A stretch of 64,000 nt of DNA from an uncultured Poribacteria bacterium (GTDB lineage: Bacteria > Poribacteria > WGA-4E > WGA-3G). The translations under genes were made by a program, and so were the position numbers. The notes beneath the pieces are model-generated. The model was not told where the DNA came from. It worked only from the letters and a program-made list of their open reading frames with translations, and did no database searches. Where the stretch lies: the NCBI GenBank assembly GCA_951813545.1, contig OX638352.1:1240001-1304000 (forward strand), given 5' to 3'. The first letter of the stretch is position 1. Each line of letters starts with the position of its first letter. This document shows, one piece after another, positions 35,691-44,242 of the stretch.

Positions 35691-36829
35691 TGAAAAGTAG
35701 ATATACCCCAAAGCGGGTCCATCCAAAACCTATACTAACACATTTTTCAAAAATCTTCAAACCCCTCGGTCTGAAAAAACCGAGTTTCCGAAATCTTTTG
35801 TTGACGGTTATAGCTGTGTGTATTGCGAAAACTTTCCGTATCCATGAGATCGCCTCGCGCTTACCCATTTCGGTGAAAACAGAGAAATCGAAACAAAAGC
35901 GCCTGCTGCGGTTTCTTGATACGCCGTTGCCGATTGAAAGGCTTCAGAAAGCATGGTTGACTTTCGTTGTCGGCTGCTTCTGCTCTACAAAGGGGTATCC
36001 GCATTTCCTTATCCTTATCGATGAGACCGACCTCATTGACGGGTGGAAAGCCATCGTTGCGGCGATCCCCTTCCGCCACCGTGCGATCCCTGTGTTTTGG
36101 TTCATCTATAAAGATGAAGAGATACACGCTGGGAAATACAAGAGTCATAATCAGATTATTCAACGGTTCTGTCAGAAAGTTTATCGGCTCGCTGTCGCCT
36201 GTGGGCGTCCGAAGTCAGGACGACAGCCCCTTCTCGTCTTTGACCGAGGGTTCGCCCGTGCGAAATATGTCATCGCCTTTCTCAAAGACCGAGACATCCC
36301 CTTTATCATGCGTGTTTGCCGGAACGTCGGTATCCGGTATCAAGGCAGTGCCAAGAAACTTGATGCCTTTGAAAATAAGTTTCATGGTGAAGTGCTTTAC
36401 CACACAACGCATCAGATACCTGTGCAACTTTATGTCCGAAGAAATAACCCCAAAGACCCAATGTATCTCATTTCAAACCGGGTCTGTGGACATCAACTCT
36501 ATCACACTTACAAACGCAGGATGCAGATTGAACATGGATTTCGAGACATCAAGGCGTGTTTTGGCTTCGGTAAACTCGTCTTGAAGAAACCGACTCACCA
36601 ACGGGTCGCTATTCTATGGTTGCTGGCGTGTTTGGCTTATGGATTACTGTTTCTCTCTTATGAGAAGTCAGCTACACGCTGGACAAAAGCTTTCAATGGA
36701 TACCAAAAACGGTATTCCGTCATAAATGTCATCAAACGCGTGATTACTGACTTCTGGCATCCGGAGTATCTCCTCTCATTTTTCACAGATCTTCAGCGAA
36801 AAGGCGATACGCTCTTTGGCATTTATTAA
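35690..36829 (+). CDS. Transposase, IS4 family
   Basis: A 379-residue DDE transposase. The first Asp is in LILIDETDLIDGW (about residue 109), the second in LLVFDRGFARAK (about 185) and the Glu in the Y-(2)-R-(3)-E-(6)-K signature YKRRMQIEHGFRDIK (about 275). The N-terminal part (FRIHEIASRLPISVKTEKSKQKRLLRFL) is the usual DNA-binding region. All catalytic residues are present and no frameshift is seen, so it should be active. Translation is probably held down by the fold-back stem over its ribosome site. Confidence 0.93.
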   Translation: MKSRYTPKRVHPKPILTHFSKIFKPLGLKKPSFRNLLLTVIAVCIAKTFRIHEIASRLPISVKTEKSKQKRLLRFLDTPLPIERLQKAWLTFVVGCFCSTKGYPHFLILIDETDLIDGWKAIVAAIPFRHRAIPVFWFIYKDEEIHAGKYKSHNQIIQRFCQKVYRLAVACGRPKSGRQPLLVFDRGFARAKYVIAFLKDRDIPFIMRVCRNVGIRYQGSAKKLDAFENKFHGEVLYHTTHQIPVQLYVRRNNPKDPMYLISNRVCGHQLYHTYKRRMQIEHGFRDIKACFGFGKLVLKKPTHQRVAILWLLACLAYGLLFLSYEKSATRWTKAFNGYQKRYSVINVIKRVITDFWHPEYLLSFFTDLQRKGDTLFGIY

Positions 36830-36902
36830 CATCGGTTTCTCATACCTATGCGCTCTCACAGACCATAACCTTATACTTCAGAAAAAAATGGGGGCAGATG
36901 AG

Positions 36903-37225
36903 CCCAAACCGTGTCGGTCTCATAATGCGTTGGGTTTCACTCGGTTTTTGGTGATTTCAGGTTTCTCTGCTCTGAAAACACTGTGCTGTGTGCGATTTTT
37001 TAGTAGGTTTCCGTTCAACCCAACCTACGGGACGCTTCAATTTTTATTTTCAAACTCACGTTTGTTTAGCAATCAGAAGGCTCATCGCCGCTGGCGAGGG
37101 TGTTTTTGCTGGGGTGTTTCCTCTAGCATCCTCGCCTTCCCGCAATAAAACGCTGCAAAAAGCCTAAATTGACACCTATGGTGAATTGTTACAAAGCACC
37201 TCTTTAACCGAAAACCATTCTTCAC
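36903..37225. other. Intergenic region between IS-B and the AlgJ-like gene
   Basis: It holds three short repeats and no gene: a dispersed unit at 36929-36968 also found at 54320-54360; a dyad gtaggtt...aacctac near 37003-37028; and a cgccgctggcgagggtg...catcctcgcc hairpin near 37086-37137 with the same core as the MITEs. Confidence 0.5.
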
Positions 37226-38788
37226 ATGCAAAACTTAGCTAAACATCGCCGGGAGACGGCTGTAAAAGAACTCGGCTCCACACAAGTCAAGCGGAATGTG
37301 AGCATCGTCAGTCTTGTCATCTTCAGTGTGACGCTTCTGTCCGTGCCGATCTGCCAGTTAATTTCCGATGGTCTGCGTGGCGAACCATCTCACATCTTTC
37401 GAGCAGTTAATTTGTTACCGGTCCCCAATCTCACAGAGATCGAACAGTACGAGGATACGCTGGAGGAAGAATCTGTCCTGACCCATTGGCTGTTGCCGAG
37501 CGTTCAGACGGTTCTGACGCAGGTGTTCTTTATCGGCAACGAACAAGCCTATCTCGGACGCGACGGGTGGTTATTCTACCGTGCCGACATAGATTCACTT
37601 ATTAATACTGACTCCCAGAAAACAGTAAGCACAGCACTTGCTGCTATTGTTGACTTCAATCGTCAGTTGGATGCACGCGGTATTACCCTTATCGTTGTTC
37701 CAACACCCGTTAAACCGACGATTCACCCTGAGAAGTTCTCAGCGCGCTACCAAAATCCTGACACACCGATACATAATCCCGGTTATGCGGCGTTTGTTGA
37801 GGCACTTGTATCAGAAAAAGTTCTGGTATATGATCCATCGCCACGACTCTTTAAAGCAACCCACCGCCAAGCTCAGTATCTTGAAACGGATACACACTGG
37901 AAGCCAGCGGCAATGGAACAGGTCGCAAAACATCTGGCAGCATTCATTGTGGAGCGGGTCGAATTGTCCAACAATCGGTCACTCGCTTATATCAAAACTG
38001 CTGAGGATACTGCCAATATTGGGGACATCTCGAAGATGTTGAAACTGCCGGAAGATCAGATGCTGTTCCCTCAGGAGCATGTCACACGCCACGTTATTCA
38101 GACACCTTCGGGTGAACTGTGGCAACCAAATCAAGAATCAGAGATTCTGTTTTTGGGAGATAGTTTCAGCAATATCTATTCGCTTGCTGGCATGGGATGG
38201 GGTGCTTCAGCCGGTTTCGTTGAACACCTCAGTGCGGAGCTCGCACAACCAATTGATAAGATTGTCATCAATGCGGGCGGTGCCGATGCGACACGTCAGG
38301 CTCTTGTACAGGAAATCAAGCGTGGAAATGATCGCCTCGCTGGTAAACGCGTCCTTGTCTATCAGTTCGCAACGCGGGAAGTCTTTTCTGGTGACTGGAA
38401 ATCGCTATCAATACCACGGGTTCAACCCGATCCAATTGATGATTTAGTGCAATCAGATGATCAGGGTGAAAACATTTTTGTCACGGCAACTATCAAAGCG
38501 AAAACAGAACCACCGGCACCCGGAAGTGTCCCTTATGCCGAATGCATCATCGCGCTGCACCTCAAAAACCTCGAAACACCGGACCTTCCAGAAGAGTTCG
38601 TTGTGTTTCTGTGGGGTATGCGTGAGAATCAATGGACAGAGGCTGCTACCTTCAAAGTAGGACAGGAAGTTAGCTTACGACTCCGTCCGTGGAATTCTGT
38701 AGAAGTGGACTACGGCAGTTACAACCGCAAGGAATTAGAAAATGAGGATGCTTGGTTGCTGAATGTTTATTGGGGAGAGATACCGTGA
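37226..38788 (+). CDS. AlgJ/AlgX-like SGNH O-acetyltransferase
   Basis: A 520-residue protein anchored by one N-terminal helix (VSIVSLVIFSVTLLSVPICQL, about residues 25-45). The periplasmic part shows the AlgX/AlgJ order: GRDGWLFYRAD (conserved entry motif), a strand LIVVPTPVKPTIHPE, the DTHW motif (Asp-x-His catalytic pair) near residue 221 and the nucleophile Ser in FLGDSFSN near 311. The last 130 residues form an extra beta-rich part, perhaps for carbohydrate binding. It should accept acetyl groups from the MBOAT protein and transfer them to a polysaccharide. Its stop overlaps the start of the next gene. Confidence 0.85.
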   Translation: MQNLAKHRRETAVKELGSTQVKRNVSIVSLVIFSVTLLSVPICQLISDGLRGEPSHIFRAVNLLPVPNLTEIEQYEDTLEEESVLTHWLLPSVQTVLTQVFFIGNEQAYLGRDGWLFYRADIDSLINTDSQKTVSTALAAIVDFNRQLDARGITLIVVPTPVKPTIHPEKFSARYQNPDTPIHNPGYAAFVEALVSEKVLVYDPSPRLFKATHRQAQYLETDTHWKPAAMEQVAKHLAAFIVERVELSNNRSLAYIKTAEDTANIGDISKMLKLPEDQMLFPQEHVTRHVIQTPSGELWQPNQESEILFLGDSFSNIYSLAGMGWGASAGFVEHLSAELAQPIDKIVINAGGADATRQALVQEIKRGNDRLAGKRVLVYQFATREVFSGDWKSLSIPRVQPDPIDDLVQSDDQGENIFVTATIKAKTEPPAPGSVPYAECIIALHLKNLETPDLPEEFVVFLWGMRENQWTEAATFKVGQEVSLRLRPWNSVEVDYGSYNRKELENEDAWLLNVYWGEIP

Positions 38789-39852
38789 TGACCTTACGAA
38801 ATCTAAGTCCTTTAAAGATGCGTTTACAGGTTACACCTTACATACTATTATCCATTCTGTTGCTGGTGGGGTTTTCTAACTTCGCTGCTGCTTCAACCGA
38901 GCTTTTCATGCAGTCATTGGCTGAAAAGGTTGTTGAGGCAGAAGCAGAAAAAACAACAGTCGTTTCTGGAAAAGAGGGGTGGTTGTTCTTTGCCCCCGAA
39001 CTGCGCTCTATGAGCGTGGGACAATTTTGGGGAGAGGCAGCGAGAAAGGTCAGTCAAGCATCAACCCCTGAATTCACCGATCCGATTCCTGCAATCCTCG
39101 ACTTCAAAGCGCAATTGGACAGCGCAGGAATTTCGCTGATTTTTGTGCCGATACCGGCAAAAGCCACGATTTACCCAGAGATGATTTCCGAGCATGGCAC
39201 CGTGACAACACGGACTGATGAACATCATCAGGAGTTCTACGACATTTTACGGAAACACGGGGTAAATGTGCTGGATCTAACACCACTTTTTCTCCAAAAT
39301 CGGTTCACAGATGCCGGTCCAGTGTACTGCAAACAGGACACACATTGGTCTGGGCAAGGATGTGTCCTGGCGGCGGGTGCAATCGCCAAAGCCATCGGCG
39401 CGCCTGCGTGGGCAGCAGAGACTCCTAAGCACAATACAAAAATCGAAACGCGCACCGTTGAGATCACGGGCGATCTCTGGAACGCACTTGGCGACCAGAA
39501 TCTACAGAAGGAGCACTTAAGGCTTACTTATGTTGGAGAAAATATCGGTGCATCGTGGCGCGCGAGTCCGGTTGTCCTACTCGGAGATAGCCACAACCTT
39601 GTTTTTCACGCGGGTGGCGATATGCATGCACAAGGTGCGGGTTTACCAGATCATCTCGCCTATCAACTCGGATTCCCTGTGGATGTAGTAGCGGTTCGGG
39701 GGTCCGGTGCCACACCGTCGCGGTTGAGTCTTTTCCGGCGACGTGATAAAATGAAAGGCAAGCGGGTTGTGGTCTGGTGTCTTAGTGTCCGAGAGTTCAC
39801 AGAGGGGCAGGGATGGCGCAAAGTTCCTGTGATTCAATACCCGGCGAACTAA
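38788..39852 (+). CDS. AlgJ-like SGNH O-acetyltransferase (second paralog)
   Basis: A 354-residue protein whose ATG overlaps the TGA of the previous gene (TGATG), so the two are coupled; GGGGAGAG is upstream. A signal peptide or anchor runs to about residue 38 (ILLSILLLVGFSNFAAAS). The AlgJ motifs follow: GKEGWLFFAPE, LIFVPIPAKATIYPE, the CKQDTHW pair near residue 184 and the Ser in LLGDSHN near 266. It lacks the C-terminal extension of its neighbour. With that neighbour and the MBOAT gene it forms an alginate-acetylation-like set. Confidence 0.85.
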   Translation: MTLRNLSPLKMRLQVTPYILLSILLLVGFSNFAAASTELFMQSLAEKVVEAEAEKTTVVSGKEGWLFFAPELRSMSVGQFWGEAARKVSQASTPEFTDPIPAILDFKAQLDSAGISLIFVPIPAKATIYPEMISEHGTVTTRTDEHHQEFYDILRKHGVNVLDLTPLFLQNRFTDAGPVYCKQDTHWSGQGCVLAAGAIAKAIGAPAWAAETPKHNTKIETRTVEITGDLWNALGDQNLQKEHLRLTYVGENIGASWRASPVVLLGDSHNLVFHAGGDMHAQGAGLPDHLAYQLGFPVDVVAVRGSGATPSRLSLFRRRDKMKGKRVVVWCLSVREFTEGQGWRKVPVIQYPAN

Positions 39853-39865
39853 CCGCAAAGAACAT

Positions 39866-41181
39866 TTAAAATGAGCCTTTTTCCAAGATTGCCATGTGAG
39901 TTTTTCGCCAGAGGGAGTGACTTGGTTGGATGGCGTACCACTTCCCATCTGACAAATTGACGACAACAAAGACGTTTTTTCTTCTATGAAGCGGGTGATG
40001 AAAGGCTGCATAAGGGGTCCAGCTTGTATAAGTGAGGGGTTCACCGTTGTCCCACTGCAGTTCGCTTGTTTTACCCCTTCCTCTGAGCCCTACCCAAAAA
40101 AGATGATTCCCAAAGAGCTCTGACAGCCACTTTTGTTCTACCTCGTTGTTAATCGCAACAAAATATGCGTTTTCTGAAGCAGCTTGATTAAGGGCATCCT
40201 GCACATTCTTACACCCGATCCTTTTGTAAGCGTGCCCATTTTCGGGGTTAACCACCCAAACCGTAGTAGCATCCGGGGGCGGCTCTATAACAGGTAGTTT
40301 CGCTGGAGCTGGAAATGACTTGCTGCTGAATTTCAAAATCGGACCCTCATAATGTTTCTGCCCCTCTGTTAACTGAAATTGGGTCGGCATCACACGCTTG
40401 TCCTTGTAGTGAACGGATACAGTGTAGACACCTGGCCCATCTCCATATTTGACAAAGTAACCCTCAGCATCTGTCCGAAGTTCCCACTGTGTCGGCCCGG
40501 GGAGAATTGCACCATTTGGCAATTCCTTTACGACTTTGACTTGAACGTATTCGTTGGCAAGCGGGTTTCATCCGCGAAAACAATCCTGCCGTGGAGACGA
40601 GTCCGATAACGCGCTTTCACTTTAATATTTTTGACATGAAACCCTGGCTTGATAGCAAACGTAACTTTGCCTAATCCAGTTAATGTTTGCCGCTGGTGAA
40701 ACGTCAGCATCCCGAATTTGACAGAAAGAATCTCAAGTGGAGGCTCAAAATTGGGAGTCAATTCAAACCAAGAGGTTAGCGTTGAACCGTTTAGTTGTTT
40801 TTCAGTGAGCGGTTCCACAGGCAGCACAAGGAGCTGCACAGGCCCCGAGTGAATTTCCGTGAGGGTGAAGTGCCCTTCCGAATCCGTTCGCGCTTTTGGA
40901 AAAGACAGTCCATAGACTTCATCGTCTGTTTCCAACTGTGCCGCAGCAGGAGCAGACATCGGGACTGCGACGTTATTTTTAATGACAACAGACTGAACCC
41001 CTATGGTTATTCCAGGAATCGGCTCCCCTTGTTCATCAACAACGCTTCCGGATAAAGCTGTTGTTCCCTTTTCCTGAGCGATACTGTTGGAAACGAATAA
41101 CAGCAAAATAGCTACGGCGTTTTGTAAAACGCGTCCTAAGACCTCTTTAGCAGAACTATTTTTCTGTCTTTGGTGTTTCAT
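39866..41181 (-). pseudogene. Secreted carboxypeptidase-regulatory-like / C-type lectin protein, frameshifted
   Basis: Two frames (40528-41181 and 39866-40522) belong to one gene. The first has a signal peptide (AVAILLLFVSNSIAQ) and a carboxypeptidase regulatory-like domain (LSGSVVDEQGEPIPGITIGV); the second has another such fold and a C-type lectin domain (GHAYKRIGCKNVQDALNQA, FWVGLRG, LQWDNGEPLTYTSW). The frame changes near 40556-40562: up to DETRL the first frame fits, from NEYVQVKVVKELPNG onward the other one does. One missing base would explain it. The paralog next to it aligns across the break. Sequencing error is possible. Confidence 0.75.
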
Positions 41182-42331
41182 CGCGCAAATTCTCTTTTTC
41201 GATGATAGTATACTGAACAGTTTTCCAGATAGGATTTCCAGCACCAACGTCTAACCATTTTTTTGAGGAAAGGTCCATAACAGCATAATCTCCCTCGTCC
41301 ATAGTGCCTTCTTCATCTGGTTCATGAGATGCCCAATTTGTATACGTGAGGGGATCGCCGTTATCCCACTGCCATTGCCCTTCTTTTTCTGCATCACTGA
41401 GCCCAATCCAAAAAAATCTTTTTTCAACAAAAAGGCCTTCCAGCCATTTCTGTTCTGCAGCATCGTTAATCGTGACGAGATGTGCTTTCTCAGCAGCCGC
41501 TTGGGCGATCGCATCGTCTCGGCTTTTGCAGTAAATTCTTTTGTAAGCGTGCCCATTTGCAGGATTCACGCCCCACACTCCCATGGATGTGGCAGGCAAT
41601 TTACCGCGTTCCCCAGGTGGTTTAAAGTCAATCGGCTGAGAACTCAGGGTTAAAACAAGGTCATCGTAACGTTCGCCGGTTTTGAGAAGAAACGGCTCCG
41701 AGAGTGCCTTCATTCCCCGATATCTCACGAATACCGTGTAAACAGCTGGGAATCTTACATATTCTATAAAGTAACCCTCGGTATCAGTCTGCAGTAAGTT
41801 AATTGAATGTCCGCTTCTCCCCGTATCCAACATTTGTCAAGTGATACGCAGCTCAACATGCTGATTGTGAAGCGGTTCCCCGTTTTCAAACACAACTCAT
41901 CCGCGAATCCGCATCCGAGGCTGCGTGGTGATGACGATATTTTCAACGTGCACCCCTGAATCAAGTTCAAACGCAAACCACGTAAAAGGTAACATGTTAC
42001 TCGGATAGAAGGTGAGCCCCCCGATTTCAAGGGTGAGTATCTCTGTGTCTGGATTAAATGTGGGAAGCAGTTCCAGTCTGATTGCCCCTGGAATGATATC
42101 GGTGATTGAGAAATGCCCCGCTAAATCTGTTTGCGAATGCTCCCTTGTGCCGTTCCCACTTTGAATACCGATTTTGAGATCGGAAACTGGGCTGCCCTCT
42201 GTATTAACAACACGTCCTGAAAGCATTGATGTGACCTCCTGCGCGAAACCACACAGAGGGTTGGTGAGGACAATTGCCACAATTCCAATGAAAACGACGA
42301 GAAAGTATCTTCGTATAAGTGAGCGGGGCAT
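41156..42331 (-). pseudogene. Carboxypeptidase-regulatory-like / C-type lectin protein with two in-frame TGA codons
   Basis: Paralog of the gene at 39866-41181, with the same domain order: signal peptide (VVFIGIVAIVLTNPLCGFAQ), a regulatory-like domain (LSGRVVNTEGSPVSDLKIGI), a second beta domain and a C-type lectin domain (FWIGLSDAEK, WQWDNGDPLTYTNW). The reading frame is unbroken in phase from 42331 to 41156 except for TGA at 41897-41899 and TGA at 41837-41839. The first lies where the paralog has Arg (GRIVF), so CGA to TGA is the simple explanation. The start at 42331 is supported by AGGAG upstream. The stop overlaps the start of the next paralog. Confidence 0.75.
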
Positions 42332-42408
42332 AACCCAATCTCCTATCAGAGGTGTCGTTAAATCTATTGTCAACGCCGATTTCCATAGCGTCCATCTTAG
42401 TTTGAATG

Positions 42409-42633
42409 TCAGCGATGGACCTCCTTAAACTCACCAGTTACAATGAAATGACCCCCTACATAGGCGTTCGCGGTGCCTGAATCGCTAAGATCACCATAAT
42501 CAATCACGCCTGCGAAAACCCAATCCTCATAAACCGGATCTTCGGATTCCCAATCTGTTCGTAATTGGTTAACCTCAATCCATTTATCGCGAGCCTGTTC
42601 ATATTCAGTTTGAAAAGCTTTCAGGTGACTCAT
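42409..42633 (-). CDS. Small hypothetical protein
   Basis: A 74-residue acidic protein without known motifs; the first half is a charged helix (FQTEYEQARDKWIEV) and the second half is glycine-rich and probably beta (YVGGHFIVTGEF). It lies 78 bases upstream of the lectin pseudogene on the same strand. A purine-rich GGGAGGGA site is about 15 bases before the ATG, further away than usual. It may be a real small gene or a chance frame. Confidence 0.4.
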   Translation of the reverse strand: MSHLKAFQTEYEQARDKWIEVNQLRTDWESEDPVYEDWVFAGVIDYGDLSDSGTANAYVGGHFIVTGEFKEVHR

Positions 42634-43075
42634 TTATTAGTCATAATCCCTCCCTCAAAAGTGATGCTGTATATATGCACCGATGTTACCAATCTGGTAA
42701 ACGTTAGATTTCAAAAAGCGTTACATTCCGGGGACATCGGTTTAATTATCCTCTGCCGTAAGTGACCGCTCTTTCGCCGTTCCATGTAAGTCGTCGTGAT
42801 TAGGAAACCACAGCTACAGCAAAGAGCAACTGATCCGGAAGTTGACACTATAGGAGCAGGAGTGTCCCCATCTTCTAAAGAAAATGTTGACTCTAAAACG
42901 CCCTTATCGTATAATGTGCTTTATAGTAAAGCTTGTAATTACCTATACACCAACACAAAGGCGAGGATACAATCCTCGCCAGCGGCGGTGGAGCTTTTGT
43001 TCTCTGACGAACTGTAAACATATTTTCGGATTTTACTATAAATCAACTTTGGTACGCTGAACGAATCACAAATCT
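42634..43075. other. Intergenic region with MITE copy B
   Basis: Apart from the MITE at 42924-43038, it holds a small dyad gttacca-atc-tggtaaac at about 42685-42702 that could be an operator. I see no gene. Confidence 0.5.
42924..43038. mobile_element. 115-bp TA-flanked MITE, copy B
   Basis: The ends TAGTAAAG and TTTTACTA with TA on both sides and the central gaggatacaatcctc hairpin beside cgccagcgg match copy A at 29811-29926 in reverse orientation. It sits 37 bases before the start of the next gene. Confidence 0.8.
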
Positions 43076-43420
43076 ATGAATCCATCCGAAACACAGACAC
43101 ATCCGCAAGCATACTTAGAGCAATGCCTACACCCTGAGATTCAGGCACTTCGACCTGACACAGAAAACTCTGAAGGTGTATGGATACCAACCTCCGAACA
43201 ACTACAGCAACTCTTAAGACAGAAACTCCCGTACCCAGATCGGTCGGTTTTCCAACGCACCACAGATGGTTGGGAATACCAAACCTACTTTCGGGAGTGG
43301 GCTGCCGATTACGGCACCTATATTGATACGCATCGACAGTTCGTTGGAAGCGATGCCGAAAGTGTGCTTTTGCAGGTACTAATGGCAGTTCTCACTATTA
43401 GTGAAAGATGGATGGTGTAA
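43076..43420 (+). CDS. Hypothetical protein (114 residues)
   Basis: I do not recognise it. The protein is soluble, with a Gln-rich first half (EQLQQLLRQKLPYPDRS) and an aromatic middle part (GWEYQTYFREWAADYGTY). The end is a hydrophobic helix (ESVLLQVLMAVLTISERW). It precedes the sensory-rhodopsin-transducer-like gene by 13 bases and is likely cotranscribed. The MITE copy B directly upstream may have changed its promoter. Confidence 0.5.
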   Translation: MNPSETQTHPQAYLEQCLHPEIQALRPDTENSEGVWIPTSEQLQQLLRQKLPYPDRSVFQRTTDGWEYQTYFREWAADYGTYIDTHRQFVGSDAESVLLQVLMAVLTISERWMV

Positions 43421-43433
43421 AAGGAAGGAAACT

Positions 43434-44144
43434 ATGACATTTGGAACATTATTAGCAACGATTGAAGATTATAAACTGGGGGGGATATCAAACCTCAAAA
43501 ATCTATCAACACTCCTCAACGATACATTCGGCGATTGGCTTGCATCACAAGGCATAAGCCACCTCATGATGTTGGGAGATAACACGTTATGCTTAAATGT
43601 GAGAGGCGAATTAAAACATACCACATTAGTAAATGGAATAAAAACACGCTCCCGATTTCTTGTGATTTCGTTGGATAAAGTGGCTGACAATCCGGAGGCA
43701 ATAACGGATGCTCTCAAAGCCTATACTTCAGATGGTGACGGGGCTTATGTTTGGGTTATTCCTGATGGTTACATGGCGGCGTTAACGCCAGCAGAGCAGG
43801 AATGGGAAGAGCACGGGGGTGGCTATTTTTCCCATGAATCTATATGCATCTCCAATACCGCCGATAGAGATACATGTTGTCTCTTAGAGGTGCTTTATGA
43901 GGACACCACGCTGGAGAACGTTTCCTGCGAATTTGACGTGCCAGCACACCGCTCGGTCCATTACCGACTCGATAAACTGAAGGGCGAAAACGGTGAACCG
44001 CTCATTGCGAAAGATGCCCCTGTCAGTTACAAAATCACGAGTCGTGACACACGGGTTGTCGTCCAAGGCTCGCGAATCCTAACAAGTGGTGAAAACAGTG
44101 CTTTTGCCAGTTTCGGAACGGTGATGGCGTGGTGTCCGCAATAG
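43434..44144 (+). CDS. Protein with C-terminal sensory-rhodopsin-transducer-like (ASRT) domain
   Basis: A 236-residue protein starting at ATG 43434 behind AAGGAAGG. Residues about 1-100 form a region I do not recognise. From about 103 to the end the sequence follows the Anabaena sensory rhodopsin transducer fold (PF07100): YVWVIPDGYM at the start, FSHESICISNTADRDT, a LEVLYED strand, VPAHRSVHYRLDKL, and then VVVQGSRIL with a closing AFASFGTVMAW. In ASRT this domain forms a tetramer of beta sandwiches and binds small ligands or DNA. No rhodopsin gene is near, so the partner is unknown. The N-terminal extension is not part of classical ASRT. Confidence 0.65.
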   Translation: MTFGTLLATIEDYKLGGISNLKNLSTLLNDTFGDWLASQGISHLMMLGDNTLCLNVRGELKHTTLVNGIKTRSRFLVISLDKVADNPEAITDALKAYTSDGDGAYVWVIPDGYMAALTPAEQEWEEHGGGYFSHESICISNTADRDTCCLLEVLYEDTTLENVSCEFDVPAHRSVHYRLDKLKGENGEPLIAKDAPVSYKITSRDTRVVVQGSRILTSGENSAFASFGTVMAWCPQ

Positions 44145-44242
44145 TGCCACCTTCAAAACGGTGAGATTAGAAATCTCGGCAGGGAAGGGGAAATAAGGCA
44201 AGGTGTTTTGGCGGAAAACCTACCACGTTAAGAACGAATACT

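Larger units (their letters stand above)
35546..36902 (+). mobile_element. Complete IS4-type insertion sequence (IS-B), 1357 bp
   Basis: The ends ctcatctgcccccatttttt (35546-35565) and its exact complement (36883-36902) are 20-bp perfect inverted repeats. An 11-bp target duplication, cccaaaccgtg, is at 35535-35545 and 36903-36913; 9-13 bp is usual for IS4-type elements. It contains one intact transposase gene on the plus strand. It differs from IS-A in ends, duplication length and transposase, so the two inserted independently, 115 bp apart. Confidence 0.93.

Noticed and set aside
41156..42331. In-frame TGA codons as selenocysteine sites
   Set aside because: No hairpin or selenoprotein family fits, the paralog has Arg at the first site, and TGA is a normal stop elsewhere in the window.
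42796..43017. 73-residue open frame
   Set aside because: It lies largely inside MITE copy B.
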